A stretch of 64,000 nt of DNA from Ampullaceana balthica (GCA_944989445.1 CALYLW010000137.1:1308134-1372133); one strand, 5' to 3'. Positions 1 through 11,015 are shown, counted from the first letter of the stretch. Program-made: numbers and translations. Notes: a model not told the origin generated them from the letters alone.

Positions 1-2208
1 TTAATGTCTCTTGTACAGTTGGGTTTGTTCATGTCTCTTGTACACGTGGGCTTGTTAATGTCTCTTGTACAGATGGGTTTGTTAATGTCTCTTGTACACT
101 TGGGCTTGTTAATGTCTCTTGTACAGATGGGTTTGTTAATGTCTCTTGTACAGTTGGGTTTGTTCATGTCTCTTGTACACTTGGGCTTGTTAATGTCTCT
201 TGTACAGTTGGGTTTGTTCATGTCTCTTGTACACGTGGGCTTGTTAATGTCTCTTGTACAGATGGGTTTGTTAATGTCTCTTGTACACTTGGGCTTGTTA
301 ATGTCTCTTGTACAGATGGGTTTGTAAATGTCTCTTGTACAGTTGGGTTTGTTAATGTCTCTTGTATAGATGGGTTTGTTAATGTCTCTTGTACAGTTGG
401 GTTTGTTAATGTCTCTTGTACAGTTGGGTTTGTTAATGTCTCTTGTACACTTGGGTTTGTTAATGTCTCTTGTACACTTGGGTTTGTTAATGTCTCTTGT
501 ACACTTTGGTTTGTTAATGTCTCTTGTACACTTGGGTTTGTTCATGTCTCTTGTACACTTGGGTTTGTTCATGTCTCTTGTACACTTGGGTTTGTTAATG
601 TCTCTTGTACACTTGGGTTTGTTAATGTCTCTTGTACACTTGGGTTTGTTAATGTCTCTTGTACACTTGGGTTTGTTAATGTCTCTTGTACACTTTGGTT
701 TGTTAATGTCTCTTGTACACTTGGGTTTGTTCATGTCTCTTGTACACTTGGGTTTGTTAATGTCTCTTGTACACTTGGGTTTGTTAATGTCTCTTGTACA
801 CTTGGGTTTGTTAATGTCTCTTGTACACTTGGGTTTGTTCATGTCTCTTGTACACTTGGGTTTGTTAATGTCTCTTGTACACTTGGGTTTGTTAATGTCT
901 CTTGTACACTTGGGTTTGTTCATGTCTCTTGTACACTTGGGTTTGTTAATGTCTCTTGTACACTTGGGTTTGTTCATGTCTCTTGTACACTTTGGTTTGT
1001 TCATGTCTCTTGTACACTTGGGTTTGTTCATGTCTCTTGTACACTTGGGTTTGTTAATGTCTCTTGTACACTTGGGTTTGTTCATGTCTCTTGTACACTT
1101 GGGTTTGTTCATGTCTCTTGTACACTTGGGTTTGTTAATGTCTCTTGTACACTTGGGTTTGTTCATGTCTCTTGTACACTTGGGTTTGTTCATGTCTCTT
1201 GTACACTTGGGTTTGTTAATGTCTCTTGTACACTTGGGTTTGTTCATGTCTCTTGTACACTTGGGTTTGTTCATGTCTCTTGTACACTTGGGTTTGTTAA
1301 TGTCTCTTGTACACTTGGGTTTGTTCATGTCTCTTGTACACTTGGGTTTGTTAATGTCTCTTGTACACTTGGGTTTGTTAATGTCTTGAACACTTGGGTT
1401 TGTTAATGTCTCTTGTACACTTGGGTTTGTTAATGTCTTGAACACTTGGGTTTGTTAATGTCTCTTGTACACTTGGGTTTGTTAATGTCTCTTGTACACT
1501 TGGGTTTGTTAATGTCTCTTGTACACTTGGGCTTGTTAATGTCTCTTGTACAGATGGGTTTGTTAATGTCTCTTGTACACTTGGGTTTGTTAATGTCTTG
1601 AACACTTGGGTTTGTTAATGTCTCTTGTACACTTGGGTTTGTTAATGTCTTGAACACTTGGGTTTGTTAATGTCTCTTGTACACTTGGGTTTGTTAATGT
1701 CTCTTGTACACTTGGGTTTGTTAATGTCTTGAACACTTGGGTTTGTTAATGTCTTGAACACTTGGGTTTGTTAACGTCTTGAACACTTGGGTTTGTTAAT
1801 GTCTCTTGTACACTTGGGTTTGTTAATGTCTTGAACACTTGGGTTTGTTAATGTCTTGAACACTTGGGTTTGTTAATGTCTTGAACACTTGGGTTTGTTA
1901 ATGTCTTGAACACTTGGGTTTGTTAATGTCTCTTGTACACTTGGGTTTGTTAATGTCTCTTGTACACTTGGGTTTGTTAATGTCTTGAACACTTGGGTTT
2001 GTTAATGTCTTGAACACTTGGGTTTGTTAATGTCTCTTGTACACTTGGGTTTGTTAATGTCTTGAACACTTGGGTTTGTTAATGTCTTGAACACTTGGGT
2101 TTGTTAATGTCTCTTGTACACTTGGGTTTGTTAATGTCTTGTACACTTGGGTTTGTTAATGTCTTGTACACTTGGGTTTGTTAATGTCTTGAACACTTGG
2201 GTTTGTTC
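1..2208. repeat. 27-bp / 25-bp minisatellite, continues beyond left edge
   Basis: Tandem units of 27 bp built on TTAATGTCTCTTGTACACTT plus GGGTTTG. From about 1381 on they are mixed with a 25-bp variant in which CTCTTGTAC is replaced by CTTGAAC. The first 300 bases have a higher-order period of 189 bp (seven units), since the unit order at position 1 recurs at position 190. Because 27 is a multiple of 3, long open frames (9-residue repeats) run through the array on both strands; they are artefacts of the period. The array ends about 160 bp before the first recognised TELO2 exon, so it is probably intronic. Confidence 0.97.
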
Positions 2209-2365
2209 ATGAAACACGAATATTCTAGAATTTTAAGAAAATTTATTTAATTGTTTTTAGCTCATTGAATATGAAGAGCATATAATGGAGCTATTGAATG
2301 TTTGTTTCCTGTTTTGCGCCCATATTTGTCGTGGTAAAAAGGATCTTGATTTATTTGTTCTCCAG

Positions 2366-2424
2366 GTTTTAGCCAATGCAGCTCAAAGACTGTCAGAACC
2401 GGACAAGTCGGAGATGGACATTAA
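2366..2424 (+). CDS. TELO2: TELO2 coding exon (first visible; 20 residues)
   Basis: The exon follows a pyrimidine-rich acceptor ending TTCTCCAG and ends at a donor GTTTGT. It reads VLANAAQRLSEPDKSEMDI plus two bases of a lysine codon. This fits the conserved VL..AAQ.LS.P stretch of animal TELO2 that precedes the linker to the C-terminal helical repeats. The frame is also open back to an AG at 2259-2260, so a longer exon (2261-2424) is possible. I prefer 2366 because the acceptor is better and the upstream residues are less TELO2-like. Earlier exons lie outside the window. Confidence 0.75.
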
Positions 2425-2896
2425 GTTTGTTCATTTTATCATTTATGTTTCTGTCATTTAAAAAGAAAATTGTTGAAATCCTGTGCTTATATATGGACAT
2501 TATTTCTATCAATAAACAGACGGTTTAAAAATATTTCTATACTATATAGAACTTAATGCAGGAATTAATATTGTAAAAGATTTCTGAATTGTATAATAAA
2601 TCATTAAATATATAATTTTTATAAAATATTTAAAAAAATTTCTGTGCTGTATATGTTGCAAATGTAACAAAGTGATTTTAATGTTTTATTTAAACTAATT
2701 GTATATTTTATTTTGCATTATAAAAGTATGTGTTGTTAATATTTGTATTGCTCAATTTTTTTTAAAATGTACTCATTTTTTGCTGAAAAAAATTCTGGAT
2801 TTAAAAAAAAATTACTTTTTGTTTTTTTAATTTATTGTTAATTTATTTATTTATGAAATTATTGATTTTCAGTCTTATTTCTTGTGTCTGTTCCAG

Positions 2897-3194
2897 GACC
2901 AAAGAGAGTAAGATATCGGATGTCAACCCTAACTCTGAGGCAAGCAGCTGGAGGGAAGTTGTCCAGAGGAGAATCGACAGCAACACCAGGAGGTTTGTGC
3001 ACGGTCCATCCAGGCCGCTGCCGGTACCCACCGCCAACCGCTTCAACCCCGTGGCCGGGGATTTTTTCTACCCTCTAATGAACAGGGCAGACAGAAACAG
3101 TTCCGGTTTGGACCTGTTGGGGCAGGATTCCGCTCTGCTCTTCCGGCTGCTGTACACCCTGGCCATTGTGTTGTACTCTGCCATCAACTTGCCG
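2897..3194 (+). CDS. TELO2: TELO2 coding exon, central part of C-terminal domain
   Basis: TELO2 (Tel2) forms the TTT complex with TTI1 and TTI2. With HSP90 and R2TP it assembles PIKK kinases (mTOR, ATM, ATR, DNA-PKcs, SMG1) in the cytoplasm and nucleus. This exon runs from acceptor TGTTCCAG to donor GTAAGT. It carries the family landmarks in order: a basic W..VV..RI segment, then NRFNPVAGDFFYPLMNR, then LDLLGQD and an RLLYTLA helix. It encodes 99 full codons after one base that completes the split lysine codon. Base composition is markedly GC-richer than the flanking introns, as expected of an exon. No frameshift or stop is present, so the gene looks functional. Confidence 0.93.
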
Positions 3195-3555
3195 GTAAGT
3201 TCAAATCAGGATTAACATTCTTTGTCTTTATTATATGTTCAAGTGAGCAGGCTCTTGACAAAATGAGTCACATAAATGAATAAGCACACTATGACACTTT
3301 TACAATAGTTTTTATTTTATTTTGCTGTTCCGTACATTCTTCTATCTCACAGCTTAGTACAGTAATATTACTTAGTAAAGTAGTAAAGGCTAATAGAAGG
3401 AATAGTAAATTGTGAGGAATACCATTACAGAGGGAAAAGTCAATTATGAGGAATGCCATTATAGAGGAAGTAGTAAATTGTGATGAATACCGTTAAAGAG
3501 GGAATAGGAATTTGTGAGGAATAGCATTATATGGGGAATATTAAATTGTGATATG

Positions 3556-4080
3556 AAAATTGTGTATCACCAAACAGCTTACAAATTGTGTATCACCAAA
3601 CAGCTTACAAATTGTGTATCACCAAACAGCTTACAAATTGTGTATCACCAAACAGCTTACAAATTGTGTATCACCAAACAGCTTACAAATTGTGTATCAC
3701 CAAACAGCTTACAAATTGTGTATCACCAAACAGCTTACAAATTGTATATCACCAAACAGCTTACAAATTGTGTATCACCAAACAGCTTACAAATTGTGTA
3801 TCACCCAACAGCTTACAAATTGTGTATCACCCAACAGCTTACAAATTGTGCATCACCCAACAGCTTACAAATTGTGTATCACCCAACAGCTTACAAATTG
3901 TGTATCACCCAACAGCTTACAAATTGTGTATCACCCAAACAGCTTACAAATTGTGTATCACCAAACAGCTTACAAATTGTGTATCACCAAACAGCTTACA
4001 AATTGTGTATCACCCAACAGCTTACAAATTGTGTATCACCCAACAGCTTACAAATTGTGTATCACCAAACAGCTTACAAT
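3556..4080. repeat. 26-bp minisatellite in TELO2 intron
   Basis: About 20 head-to-tail copies of a 26-bp unit (ACAAATTGTGTATCACCAAA plus CAGCTT). The last third is enriched for a variant with CCCAACAG instead of CCAAACAG, and one unit has an extra C. All three forward frames stay open because three units make 78 bp. It lies between two TELO2 exons and is removed by splicing. Confidence 0.97.
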
Positions 4081-4170
4081 TTCTTCCTGCTCTAAGAGTT
4101 TACAAAATGATAATTTAATTTAAATGATTACTTTAAAAAACACCTTAAGGGATGAATTCACGTATTTCAG

Positions 4171-4235
4171 TGTGTGCCTCAGATGTGTCAGAATTTGTTG
4201 GACTTTACCTGGTCGTTGAGAATGCATGCAGACAG
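4171..4235 (+). CDS. TELO2: TELO2 coding exon (21 codons plus 2 bases)
   Basis: Acceptor ACGTATTTCAG, donor GTAAGA. The reading is CVPQMCQNLLDFTWSLRMHA then D and a split codon, matching the family motif of a helix with L.F.W.LR.H.D. It joins in phase 0 to the previous exon and in phase 2 to the next, where it makes SSVRQ, equivalent to YVRQ in vertebrates. Confidence 0.92.
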
Positions 4236-4834
4236 GTAAGATTTTCAAGTCGTTATTAAATATTTATTTTTTTGAAATATGACCCTCCTGCATTTGTCGT
4301 CACCCCAAACCAATTCCTTTTTGAAGTATTCTTCATGCTAACTTGGCCCTTGATATACATTTCAATAACTCTGAAGAAACGCGAAGGACAGAAGAAACTT
4401 CTAAGGACCGCCGCATCAACAATGGAGAATGTCACCTGAGCATCATATTTGGTGGCTAATCGTAATGTTCAGGCTAAAAAGCCATTCCCTATCAGTGAAG
4501 AGTTGATCTTGCCCTTCGCTAAAGACATTTGCCGTGAACCTCTATTAGAGACTGCCATTTAAAATATAGCGCATTTGCCTGTGTCGGCTAGCACTGTTAC
4601 AAGAGCATTTAGGACCAAGCCAAAGACATTGAGAGAAATTGAGAATTAATACATCATTGTGGTATGCAGATTAAATGTATTGACAAAAACGCAATGACTT
4701 GTTTATGTGCGGTATCTTTAGCTGGAGGATGTTTATGAGGATTTCCTATGTACACTATCTTTGTCATCCAACATCACAGTAATGGAACTGTTCAAATCAC
4801 TTTATGGTTTTATATTTTGTTAAAGCTGGACAGC

Positions 4835-4905
4835 GAAGTCAACAGTGCGCTCGCCTCACAAGCTGAGGGGCGTGGGATCTAGCCCACGTTAAATCCACAA
4901 TAAAA
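4835..4905 (+). other. Possible tRNA-derived SINE head
   Basis: The stretch CGCTCGCCTCACAAGC is followed at tRNA spacing by GTGGGATCTAGCCCAC. This resembles the anticodon arm and T-arm/B-box of a degraded tRNA-like sequence, but the A-box side is weak and no acceptor stem closes. It splits the decayed hAT relic. It is not called as a tRNA gene. Confidence 0.3.
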
Positions 4906-5460
4906 ATGTTGATGAATTACTATTGCTAAGAAGTCCTCCGCTGACCTGGAGAGGAGATGGGCGCCGCCAAGATCTACCAAGCCCAGAGAAAGTTCTAATG
5001 GAAAAATTAGAACCCCACACGACCACGAGGTTATGGGACACACAAAAAAAAGTTATTTACCAACTCAAGACACAAGCCTTTAACTCGCGCCTGTTTGAGG
5101 AGCTTTGTGAGGAGATGGACGCAGACCACATGTCCTCTCTTGTACATAGAGATAAGATGGTCATCCAGAGGAAAATCCCTTACTAGAGTATTTGAATTAC
5201 AAGAGCCATTGCTAAGATTTCTCTCAGAAAAGAAGTCACTGCTGGCAGGACATTTCAGTGACAAGGTATGGGTCACAAAACTGGCTTACCTGTGTGACAT
5301 ATTCAGTCAGCTGAATGAAATCAATCTGTCACTTCAGGGGAAAATGACAACTGTTTTCAAGTTGGCAGAGAAAGTAGCTGCGTTTGCAAACTAGCCGGAG
5401 TTGTGGGGATGGTGCGCAAACGGAGGTATTTAGGAGATGTTTCAAACTGCAGGGTTTTTA

Positions 5461-5682
5461 GACAGAGACAGAGACTGAGACCAAGACTGAGCCTGAGACC
5501 AAGACTGAGACCGAGCCTGTGACTAAGACCGAGCCTGAGACCGAGACTGAGACCAAGACTGAGCCTGAGACCGAGACCGAGCCTGAGACTGAGACCGAGC
5601 CTGAGACCGAGACTGAGACCGAGACTGAGACCAAGAATGAGACCAAAACAGAGACTGAGCCTGAGACCGAGCCTGAGACTGA
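5461..5682. repeat. Hexamer-based degenerate repeat (GAGACC/GAGACT/GAGCCT)
   Basis: Roughly 37 hexamers alternating GAGACC, GAGACT, GAGCCT and AAGACC. In one forward frame this reads as Glu-Thr/Glu-Pro dipeptides, which gives a misleading open frame of 133 codons continuing into the hAT relic. It is a local expansion inside the transposon remnant. Confidence 0.9.
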
Positions 5683-6049
5683 ACATTCATTCTTCCAGTT
5701 GCTGCACGCTCACTTAGCTTTGCTTTTAAAAAAGTTCTATTGCTACTTCCCAACCAGAAAAGATGCACAAAATGGTAAGGAATGTATCCACGTCCCATTT
5801 GTCAACAAACCGGGGAAATCTAGCATGTCTTTGCAAGAAAAATATCAATTGCTGGAGATTGCAAATGACGACAGCCTTAAAAACTTTGTTAGAGACAACT
5901 CTAAATTTGTTCTGGATTAAATTCATGGCTGAAAATCGTGAGATTAAGCAGCTCGTGCCATTGTCCCTTATTAGTCCCAGATGGAATGGTATCATTGCAG
6001 AGGAACAAGCTCAGGGTTATCATTGACTTAGCATTCTAGTGAATTAAAC

Positions 6050-6625
6050 ATTTACCGTATATACTCGTTCGCAAGCCGACCTTTTTTGGACAAAATCTAG
6101 GGGAAAAAGTGAGGGGGTCGGCTTATGAGCTGGTCGGCTTATGAGCTGGTCATAGGTGATTTCTGCATGGAAATTGAATATCGGTGTTGTTATTGTAGAT
6201 TATCAATGTCCTTTTCTACATTCTACAAGATTCGACTGCTCTATCAGAAGCTATAATATATTATTAAAAATCAGCACTTACCTTATTTAATCCTTTTATT
6301 TATTTTTGTGAACGTTTTAATAAATTGTTTTACAAATACTGTTTTCAACCACGGATTTTAATGTACGCGCTTTCGTCACTGTTTACCAAATAATAATTTT
6401 TTTTAAATACTGGTAACTCTTGCTTAACAAAGAGCAGAAAGCCAAAGATAGGCAGTACAAAGTAAACAATCATAATGACCGATTTAGCTTGTAGTTTTAA
6501 AAAAATATGTACCATTTTTTAAAAGCTGTCCTATTATTTTTGGGGGGTCGGCTTGCGATCGGGTTATACACTTTTAATACTTTTCCCTTCCAAAAGTGTC
6601 GGCTTATGAACGAACACTTTATATT
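6050..6625. mobile_element. MITE with TACCGTATATACTCG-type ends (copy 1)
   Basis: The left end reads TACCGTATATACTCGTTCGC then AAGCCGAC. The right end, on the opposite strand, reads close to ATAAAGTGTTCGTTCATAAG then CCGAC, so the ends are imperfect inverted repeats of about 28 bp. The interior is AT-rich and non-coding, with poly-A/poly-T blocks. A second copy in the opposite orientation lies at 32103-32550 and shares the interior. The superfamily is not assigned. Confidence 0.75.
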
Positions 6626-7261
6626 CATTTTATGGTGTAGGCTAGCAATATTTTTTTTAAAGACATTTCGAATACAATCAAATTAAAATTATTAAATCAA
6701 AACAATTTAGAATATAAATAATCAACATCCGGCCCCCCACAACCCTCAGCGGGCCACGGCAAAATTTTTAAATGTTTACCAGACCGCAGCGATAAAAAGG
6801 TTGGCACCACTGTTTTAAATCATATCTCTCAATATTTTGTTATACCACTGATTATTCTGATATTAGACTTCATTGTTTGATTTGTTTGTTTGCATTTTTT
6901 TGGATACCTAAAATTTGTTTTATTATTGTTCATTAAAAGAATGTAAAAAATTTTTATTAATATTTGAAGAAACATTTTTTAAAAAAAATGTTTTAATAGA
7001 AACATTGATAGATTCCAGTGTACAATGCCCTAAATGACATTTGTATGTATATTTTATTTCCCAAAGTAATTTAAATTTTCTTGACTCTGTAAGATAAGTG
7101 CCCAGCATATATGTGGCAATAATAGCACAGCATTTATGTAACAGTATATATGCATACTGTATATTGTTATAAGTTACCAATCTGGGACAATGATATCAAA
7201 CTGAGTCAACAGTAAGTAATATGGCTCAATGCTAACAGAGTCAATGCACTGTTTTCGTCAG

Positions 7262-7377
7262 CTCCGTGAGACAAGCCGTACTCATCTGTACTACAACAAT
7301 CTTCCTGGTGGCCCCTGCCCATGTCCTCATGACAGACCTTCATTCAGAAATCACAGACACAAAAGAATGGCTGGAAG
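7262..7377 (+). CDS. TELO2: TELO2 coding exon, C-terminal helical repeat
   Basis: Acceptor GTTTTCGTCAG, donor GTCAGA. The exon reads (S)SVRQAVLICTTTIFLVAPA, followed by HVLMTDL and ending TKEWLE with one base of the next codon. This is the family's VRQ..L....S..L..P block and the segment ending in WL that precedes the acidic D.D.DC motif. The donor is GTCAGA rather than GTAAGT, a weaker but acceptable site. The 3-kb intron before it holds the hAT relic and the MITE. Confidence 0.92.
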
Positions 7378-7830
7378 GTCAGACAATCTTAGCCCTATGA
7401 TTTATGTAGCTTATCTTTGTTAGCATTTCACTGTCTATCCTGGCGGGAGGAATCATTAAAATATTTAAAAGTTTTATCATCCCACAATTTTCAAATGGTG
7501 CATTGACTTTATGTTCTTTATCTACCTGCTTTGTTGTGGTTTGTAGCTTGTAGGTCTCAATGTCTCTGTTACAACTCTGCTGATCGGAGTTACATTTCTT
7601 TCATTTAACATGACCCAAAAGGACAGCCACTACTTGTGTGGTTTCCTATGTATGAACTACTCTTTGTTGTTTTTGTTTTTTGTTTTTTTTTGAATTTCCA
7701 TATTGGAATGACTTTTTTTTTCCTGTCCCTCTTTTTAAGAATTGCCTCATTATTTTCACATCATACCACTACCCTTCCCCCACCTCCCTTTTTATTTGAC
7801 CTTGACAGTTCATTCTCTTGTAAACTTCAG

Positions 7831-7934
7831 ATGTGCTAGAGCATGACCCAGATAAAGAATGCCAGAAGTTGTCTGCCCAGGGCTTGATGCTACTCAACGA
7901 CCAGTTGAAGAAGGCAATCACCAGTTCCACATAA
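7831..7934 (+). CDS. TELO2: TELO2 last coding exon with stop TAA
   Basis: Acceptor TAAACTTCAG. The exon completes a split aspartate codon, then reads VLEHDPDKECQKLSAQGLML and LNDQLKKAITSST before TAA at 7932-7934. The D-P-D-K-E-C motif and following leucine-rich helix match the conserved TELO2 C-terminus (DPDEDCR..A..AL.LL..L). With the four preceding exons this gives about 213 C-terminal residues; vertebrate TELO2 is about 840. Confidence 0.93.
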
Positions 7935-8268
7935 CGGCATCTACAGAACTGTATCTGTCTTTTGATTAGTTTGTTTCTGTTGCTATGAATGGAGATTATG
8001 TATGTACGTGTTATTCTCGTGCAGAGGTGTGGCATGCGGAGAGAATATGTTGCTTTAAGAAATGAATGTATGAGATGTCATGTAAGAAATGTATGTGTTT
8101 CTGTGAGTTGACCAGTGAGATTATATTTTTTAATGTTGAACAATGTAGTATTTTTTGTTGACATTTTTTCACTATGTTTATAAGTCATACTTTTATTGTT
8201 AAGGATGATCTTGTTACTAATTTTGATTCCTATCTTTATTGTCAATAAATTATCAAATTTACTGACTC
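7935..8268 (+). other. TELO2: TELO2 3'UTR with AATAAA
   Basis: AT-rich non-coding sequence follows the TAA. A canonical AATAAA lies at 8244-8249, so cleavage is expected about 10-25 bases later. No further TELO2-like sequence is seen beyond it. Confidence 0.7.
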
Positions 8269-8655
8269 ATCAAAAACTCTTGTTGCGTAAAATATATTTG
8301 TTTCTTATGTCAATTATTTGATTTGTTGCTTTTTTCGTTAATCGGAGAATCGTTTGGATAGGATAAGAGATGGGTAAAATGTACTAGTTATTTCCCTTAG
8401 ACTTATAAGCGCGCCAACAAGATAAAGAATAAGCAGGCAACGGTCTTCATGTAAGAGTGAGAGTGGAATAAACATTGCATGGAGATTACATTAGTTAATT
8501 TAAGAAGGAAAAAAACCAAATATGTTAACAAGATTTTTTAGAGATATAAATTACTGTGTATTGGAATAGATATGCGTATTATAGTATTACGTTTTAAGAC
8601 ATTTCCTTTAAACTAAATAAAGGAATAAAAAGTGTCGTGACCTACTACAGGAACA
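8269..8655. other. Intergenic, nothing recognised
   Basis: AT-rich DNA between the end of TELO2 and the 25-bp repeat array. I see no open frame with splice signals and no repeat that recurs in the window. Confidence 0.5.
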
Positions 8656-9520
8656 AGTCTTGAGACCTACTCAAGGGTCAAGTCTTATGACCTGTTCATT
8701 GAAAAGTTCCCTATCCTACTCAAGGAACAATGCCCATGTACTATTGGGGAACATTTCCCATGTCCTACTTCAGGAACAATTTCCATGTCCTACTTAAGGA
8801 ACTATTCGCATGTCCTACTCAAGGAACAATCCCATGCCCTACTTTAGGAATAATTCCCATGTCTTACTCTAGGAACTATTCCCATGTCCTACTCAAGGAA
8901 CAATCCCATGTGTAACTGTGGTTGAGTTTTTTACTTATTAATATGTAACTTGTAGGCGTTCTCTCAATACATAATCTTGTACACAATAATCCACTGAAGA
9001 ACTTGTTTTTATAAAACAACTTTAATATTTATACTTTGTACAAGAATCATAATTTGAGGTTATACAACGTGGAATTCTCAAGCACACACATCACGTCCTT
9101 CCCTCACGGAAGTTCTCTGACAACTGATCTCCCAACCTTCTCAGCCAATGGGAAGGCTCCTTTTTTCCCCCCCGCGTTTATTACTCACGTGAGCTCTCCA
9201 TCTGATCACGCAATTCACTCATGATACACCCGTGACATTCACATGTGACACCATGCCCTACTTTAGGAATAATTCCCATGTCCTACTCTAGGAACAATTC
9301 CCATGTTCTACTCTTGGAATAATTCCCATGTCTTACTCTAGGAACAATTCCCATGTTCTACTCTAGGAACAGTTCCCATGTCCTACTCAATGGAAATTCG
9401 CCATGTTGTTTTAAAGGAGTAATTACCATGTCATACTGGGGAAGAATCTCCATGTCCTACTAGAGGAACAATTCCCAAGTCCTGCTCGAGAAACAACTCC
9501 CATGTCCCACTCTAGGAACA
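8656..9520. repeat. Degenerate 25-bp minisatellite, split by a solo LTR
   Basis: Diverged copies of a unit like GGAACAATTCCCATGTCCTA plus CTCTA occur at 8656-8910 and resume at 9251-9520. The right half continues the left half exactly once the intervening LTR and one 5-bp duplication are removed. Unit-to-unit divergence is high, so the array is older than the clean arrays elsewhere. Confidence 0.9.
8911..9250. mobile_element. Solo LTR, 340 bp, 5-bp target duplication CCATG
   Basis: The segment begins TGTAAC and ends GTGACA, the TG...CA termini of a retroviral-type LTR with short imperfect inverted ends. It is flanked by CCATG at 8906-8910 and 9251-9255. Removing it with one duplicate restores a repeat unit nearly identical to one about 80 bp upstream (near 8825-8865). 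It contains a TATA-like TTTATAAAAC near 9010. A 5-bp duplication is usual for Ty3/Gypsy and BEL elements. No internal domain remains, so it probably arose by LTR-LTR recombination. Confidence 0.75.
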
Positions 9521-10900
9521 AGCCCAGACCCTGGTACTGCTGGCGCATTCTTCCTGCCGTAATGAGACAAGTACAAATGACGCCTCACCTGCTTCTGTTG
9601 TTGATACCATCAGACGCACACAATATGTTCTGCCCCGGGGACAGGCATGGGCCGCCCTGTTGGTGGCAGGGGGGGAGAGGGGGTGGGAGAGACCTGTTCC
9701 TGGCCGTTCCGCTACGCCTGTCATGGAGATACGTGTATAGCTCCACGGGGGAGCGGAGATCGTACCTCGGCTCACGTGGAGAAGGCATACTGCGTGAAAT
9801 AGCACGTCTTACAAGCCTGGGATTGGGGCTGCTGTGGGGGTGGGGGGGGGGCAGCAAAGCTAGCGGCAGATTGCCACAATGTTCGAATTTCAGAAGCCTG
9901 GTCTTATCAAATGTTAATACAAAACGTTCCCCCCCTCCCCGACCCCCCAGTCCAAGTGTCAATGGGATTGCGTTGGTGTCGAATAACAGAAACGTAGGCC
10001 TATTATTGTTATAAATACTATTTTTTCCTCTTTTTTTTTATTCTTTCTTTTTTTAAATTTTATTTTAATTTTTTTTTAAACACGGGGTCTCACTCGGCAG
10101 AAGTAACACGGGTGAGAAGGGGAGTTAAGACATCACGAAAGGACAATCAACGCGGTCGGGGTGTCAGTGCAAGAAGATCCAATAGATAAGAATAACACCG
10201 AGGGCATTGGGAATACGTGCTGCAGAGAGTCGGACCTGAGCGATCAAAGGAGCCCGAAAGAATGGTGCTTTCCCTGAATGTCATTGAGACGAGTGCCCGG
10301 AAGGAAAAATTAATGTGTTATGCCATTTTCAAAACAAACAAAAAAAAATTTTTTAAAATAAATAAATAAAAATAATAATTAAATTTAAAAAATGAATAGC
10401 AGATATGTTTGACAAGCCAAGCCATCGTTTGGTGTGATGGGGGTTCAAATCGTTAAGTCTGCATGAGTTGGACATCAGCCCGCCTTCAGGCACACAGAGA
10501 AAAAATCGTGAGATGGCTAGAATCATTGACTATCCAGGATGTCGAAAAGGGGCGGGGGGGGGGCTACAAGTACGACCACTCCCTACCACCCCCACCCAAA
10601 TGGCACCTTTCCATATGAATGAAAAATAAGTCGCGCCGAGGACGCAAGCCCCTTTCCGGTCCCTTAACTACGCCACTGGTCCTGTTCATTTGTAGTGGCG
10701 AGAGGGTGTTCCGCTTTCACTCGTTATGATACTTGATCGGAGACATCCTTTATACTCACTTTAAACTAATTTTTATTTTTTATTGTCATTTAATGGTGAA
10801 AATATACTAAATTTTATTTATTTTATTTTCAAAATTAATGAAACAACATTTCTCGTAAATGATTAACGTAGCTTATGTATAATGTACTGTAATTTTTGTG
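9521..10900. other. Unique, partly GC-rich non-coding sequence
   Basis: A GC-rich, non-repetitive stretch (about 9520-9960) is followed by poly-T/poly-A tracts and AT-rich DNA. An open frame at 9502-10014 lacks convincing splice context or a recognisable domain and overlaps opposite-strand frames of similar quality. I cannot assign a function. Confidence 0.4.
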
Positions 10901-10909
10901 TTTGTTATG

Positions 10910-11015
10910 ATATGAAAGTTAATTTAATATTTATAGGTATGTTATTTCTTTCATGTAAAGCGCTGTGAGCCCAGTTCCTTACTGGGATACAGCGCTATAT
11001 AAATAATCAATTTAT
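10910..11015 (+). mobile_element. Possible retroposon 3' end (CGCTATATAAATAA type)
   Basis: The sequence TGTAAAGCGCTGTGAGCCCA, followed by a short stem around TTCCTTACTGGGA and then CAGCGCTATATAAATAA, resembles a 3' terminal hairpin found on many animal SINEs and LINEs. No 5' body or target duplication was found. Confidence 0.45.

Larger units (their letters stand above)
4380..6030 (+). pseudogene. Decayed hAT (ZBED/SCAND3-like) transposase in TELO2 intron
   Basis: Fragments in changing frames match the ZBED5/SCAND3 class of hAT transposases. Around 4470-4560 there is KPFPISEELILPFAKDICRE. At 5095-5394 a block reads LFEELCEEMDADH, then a wall of the RNase H-like domain with SRGK, KLAYLCDIFSQLNEIN and LQGK. 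At 5695-6000 there is a late segment with YFPTRKDAQN. Several stops and frameshifts break it and no terminal repeats were found, so it is a relic. A hexamer-based repeat (5461-5682) interrupts it. A tRNA-like patch near 4840-4900 may be a separate small insertion. Confidence 0.8.

Noticed and set aside
370..1389. Open frame of 339 codons (nine-residue repeat)
   Set aside because: Product of a 27-bp tandem repeat whose length is divisible by three; no start, splice or domain evidence, and opposite-strand frames are equally open.
2835..3215. 126-codon plus-strand frame taken as a gene with its own ATG
   Set aside because: Its N-terminus is intron; the real coding part is the TELO2 exon starting at 2897 after TTCCAG.
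5519..5920. 133-codon frame with Glu-Thr/Glu-Pro repeats
   Set aside because: Hexamer expansion within a decayed hAT relic; the following part is transposase remnant, not a new gene.
9502..10014. 170-codon GC-rich frame
   Set aside because: No domain, opposite-strand frames equally long, G-runs and no splice support.
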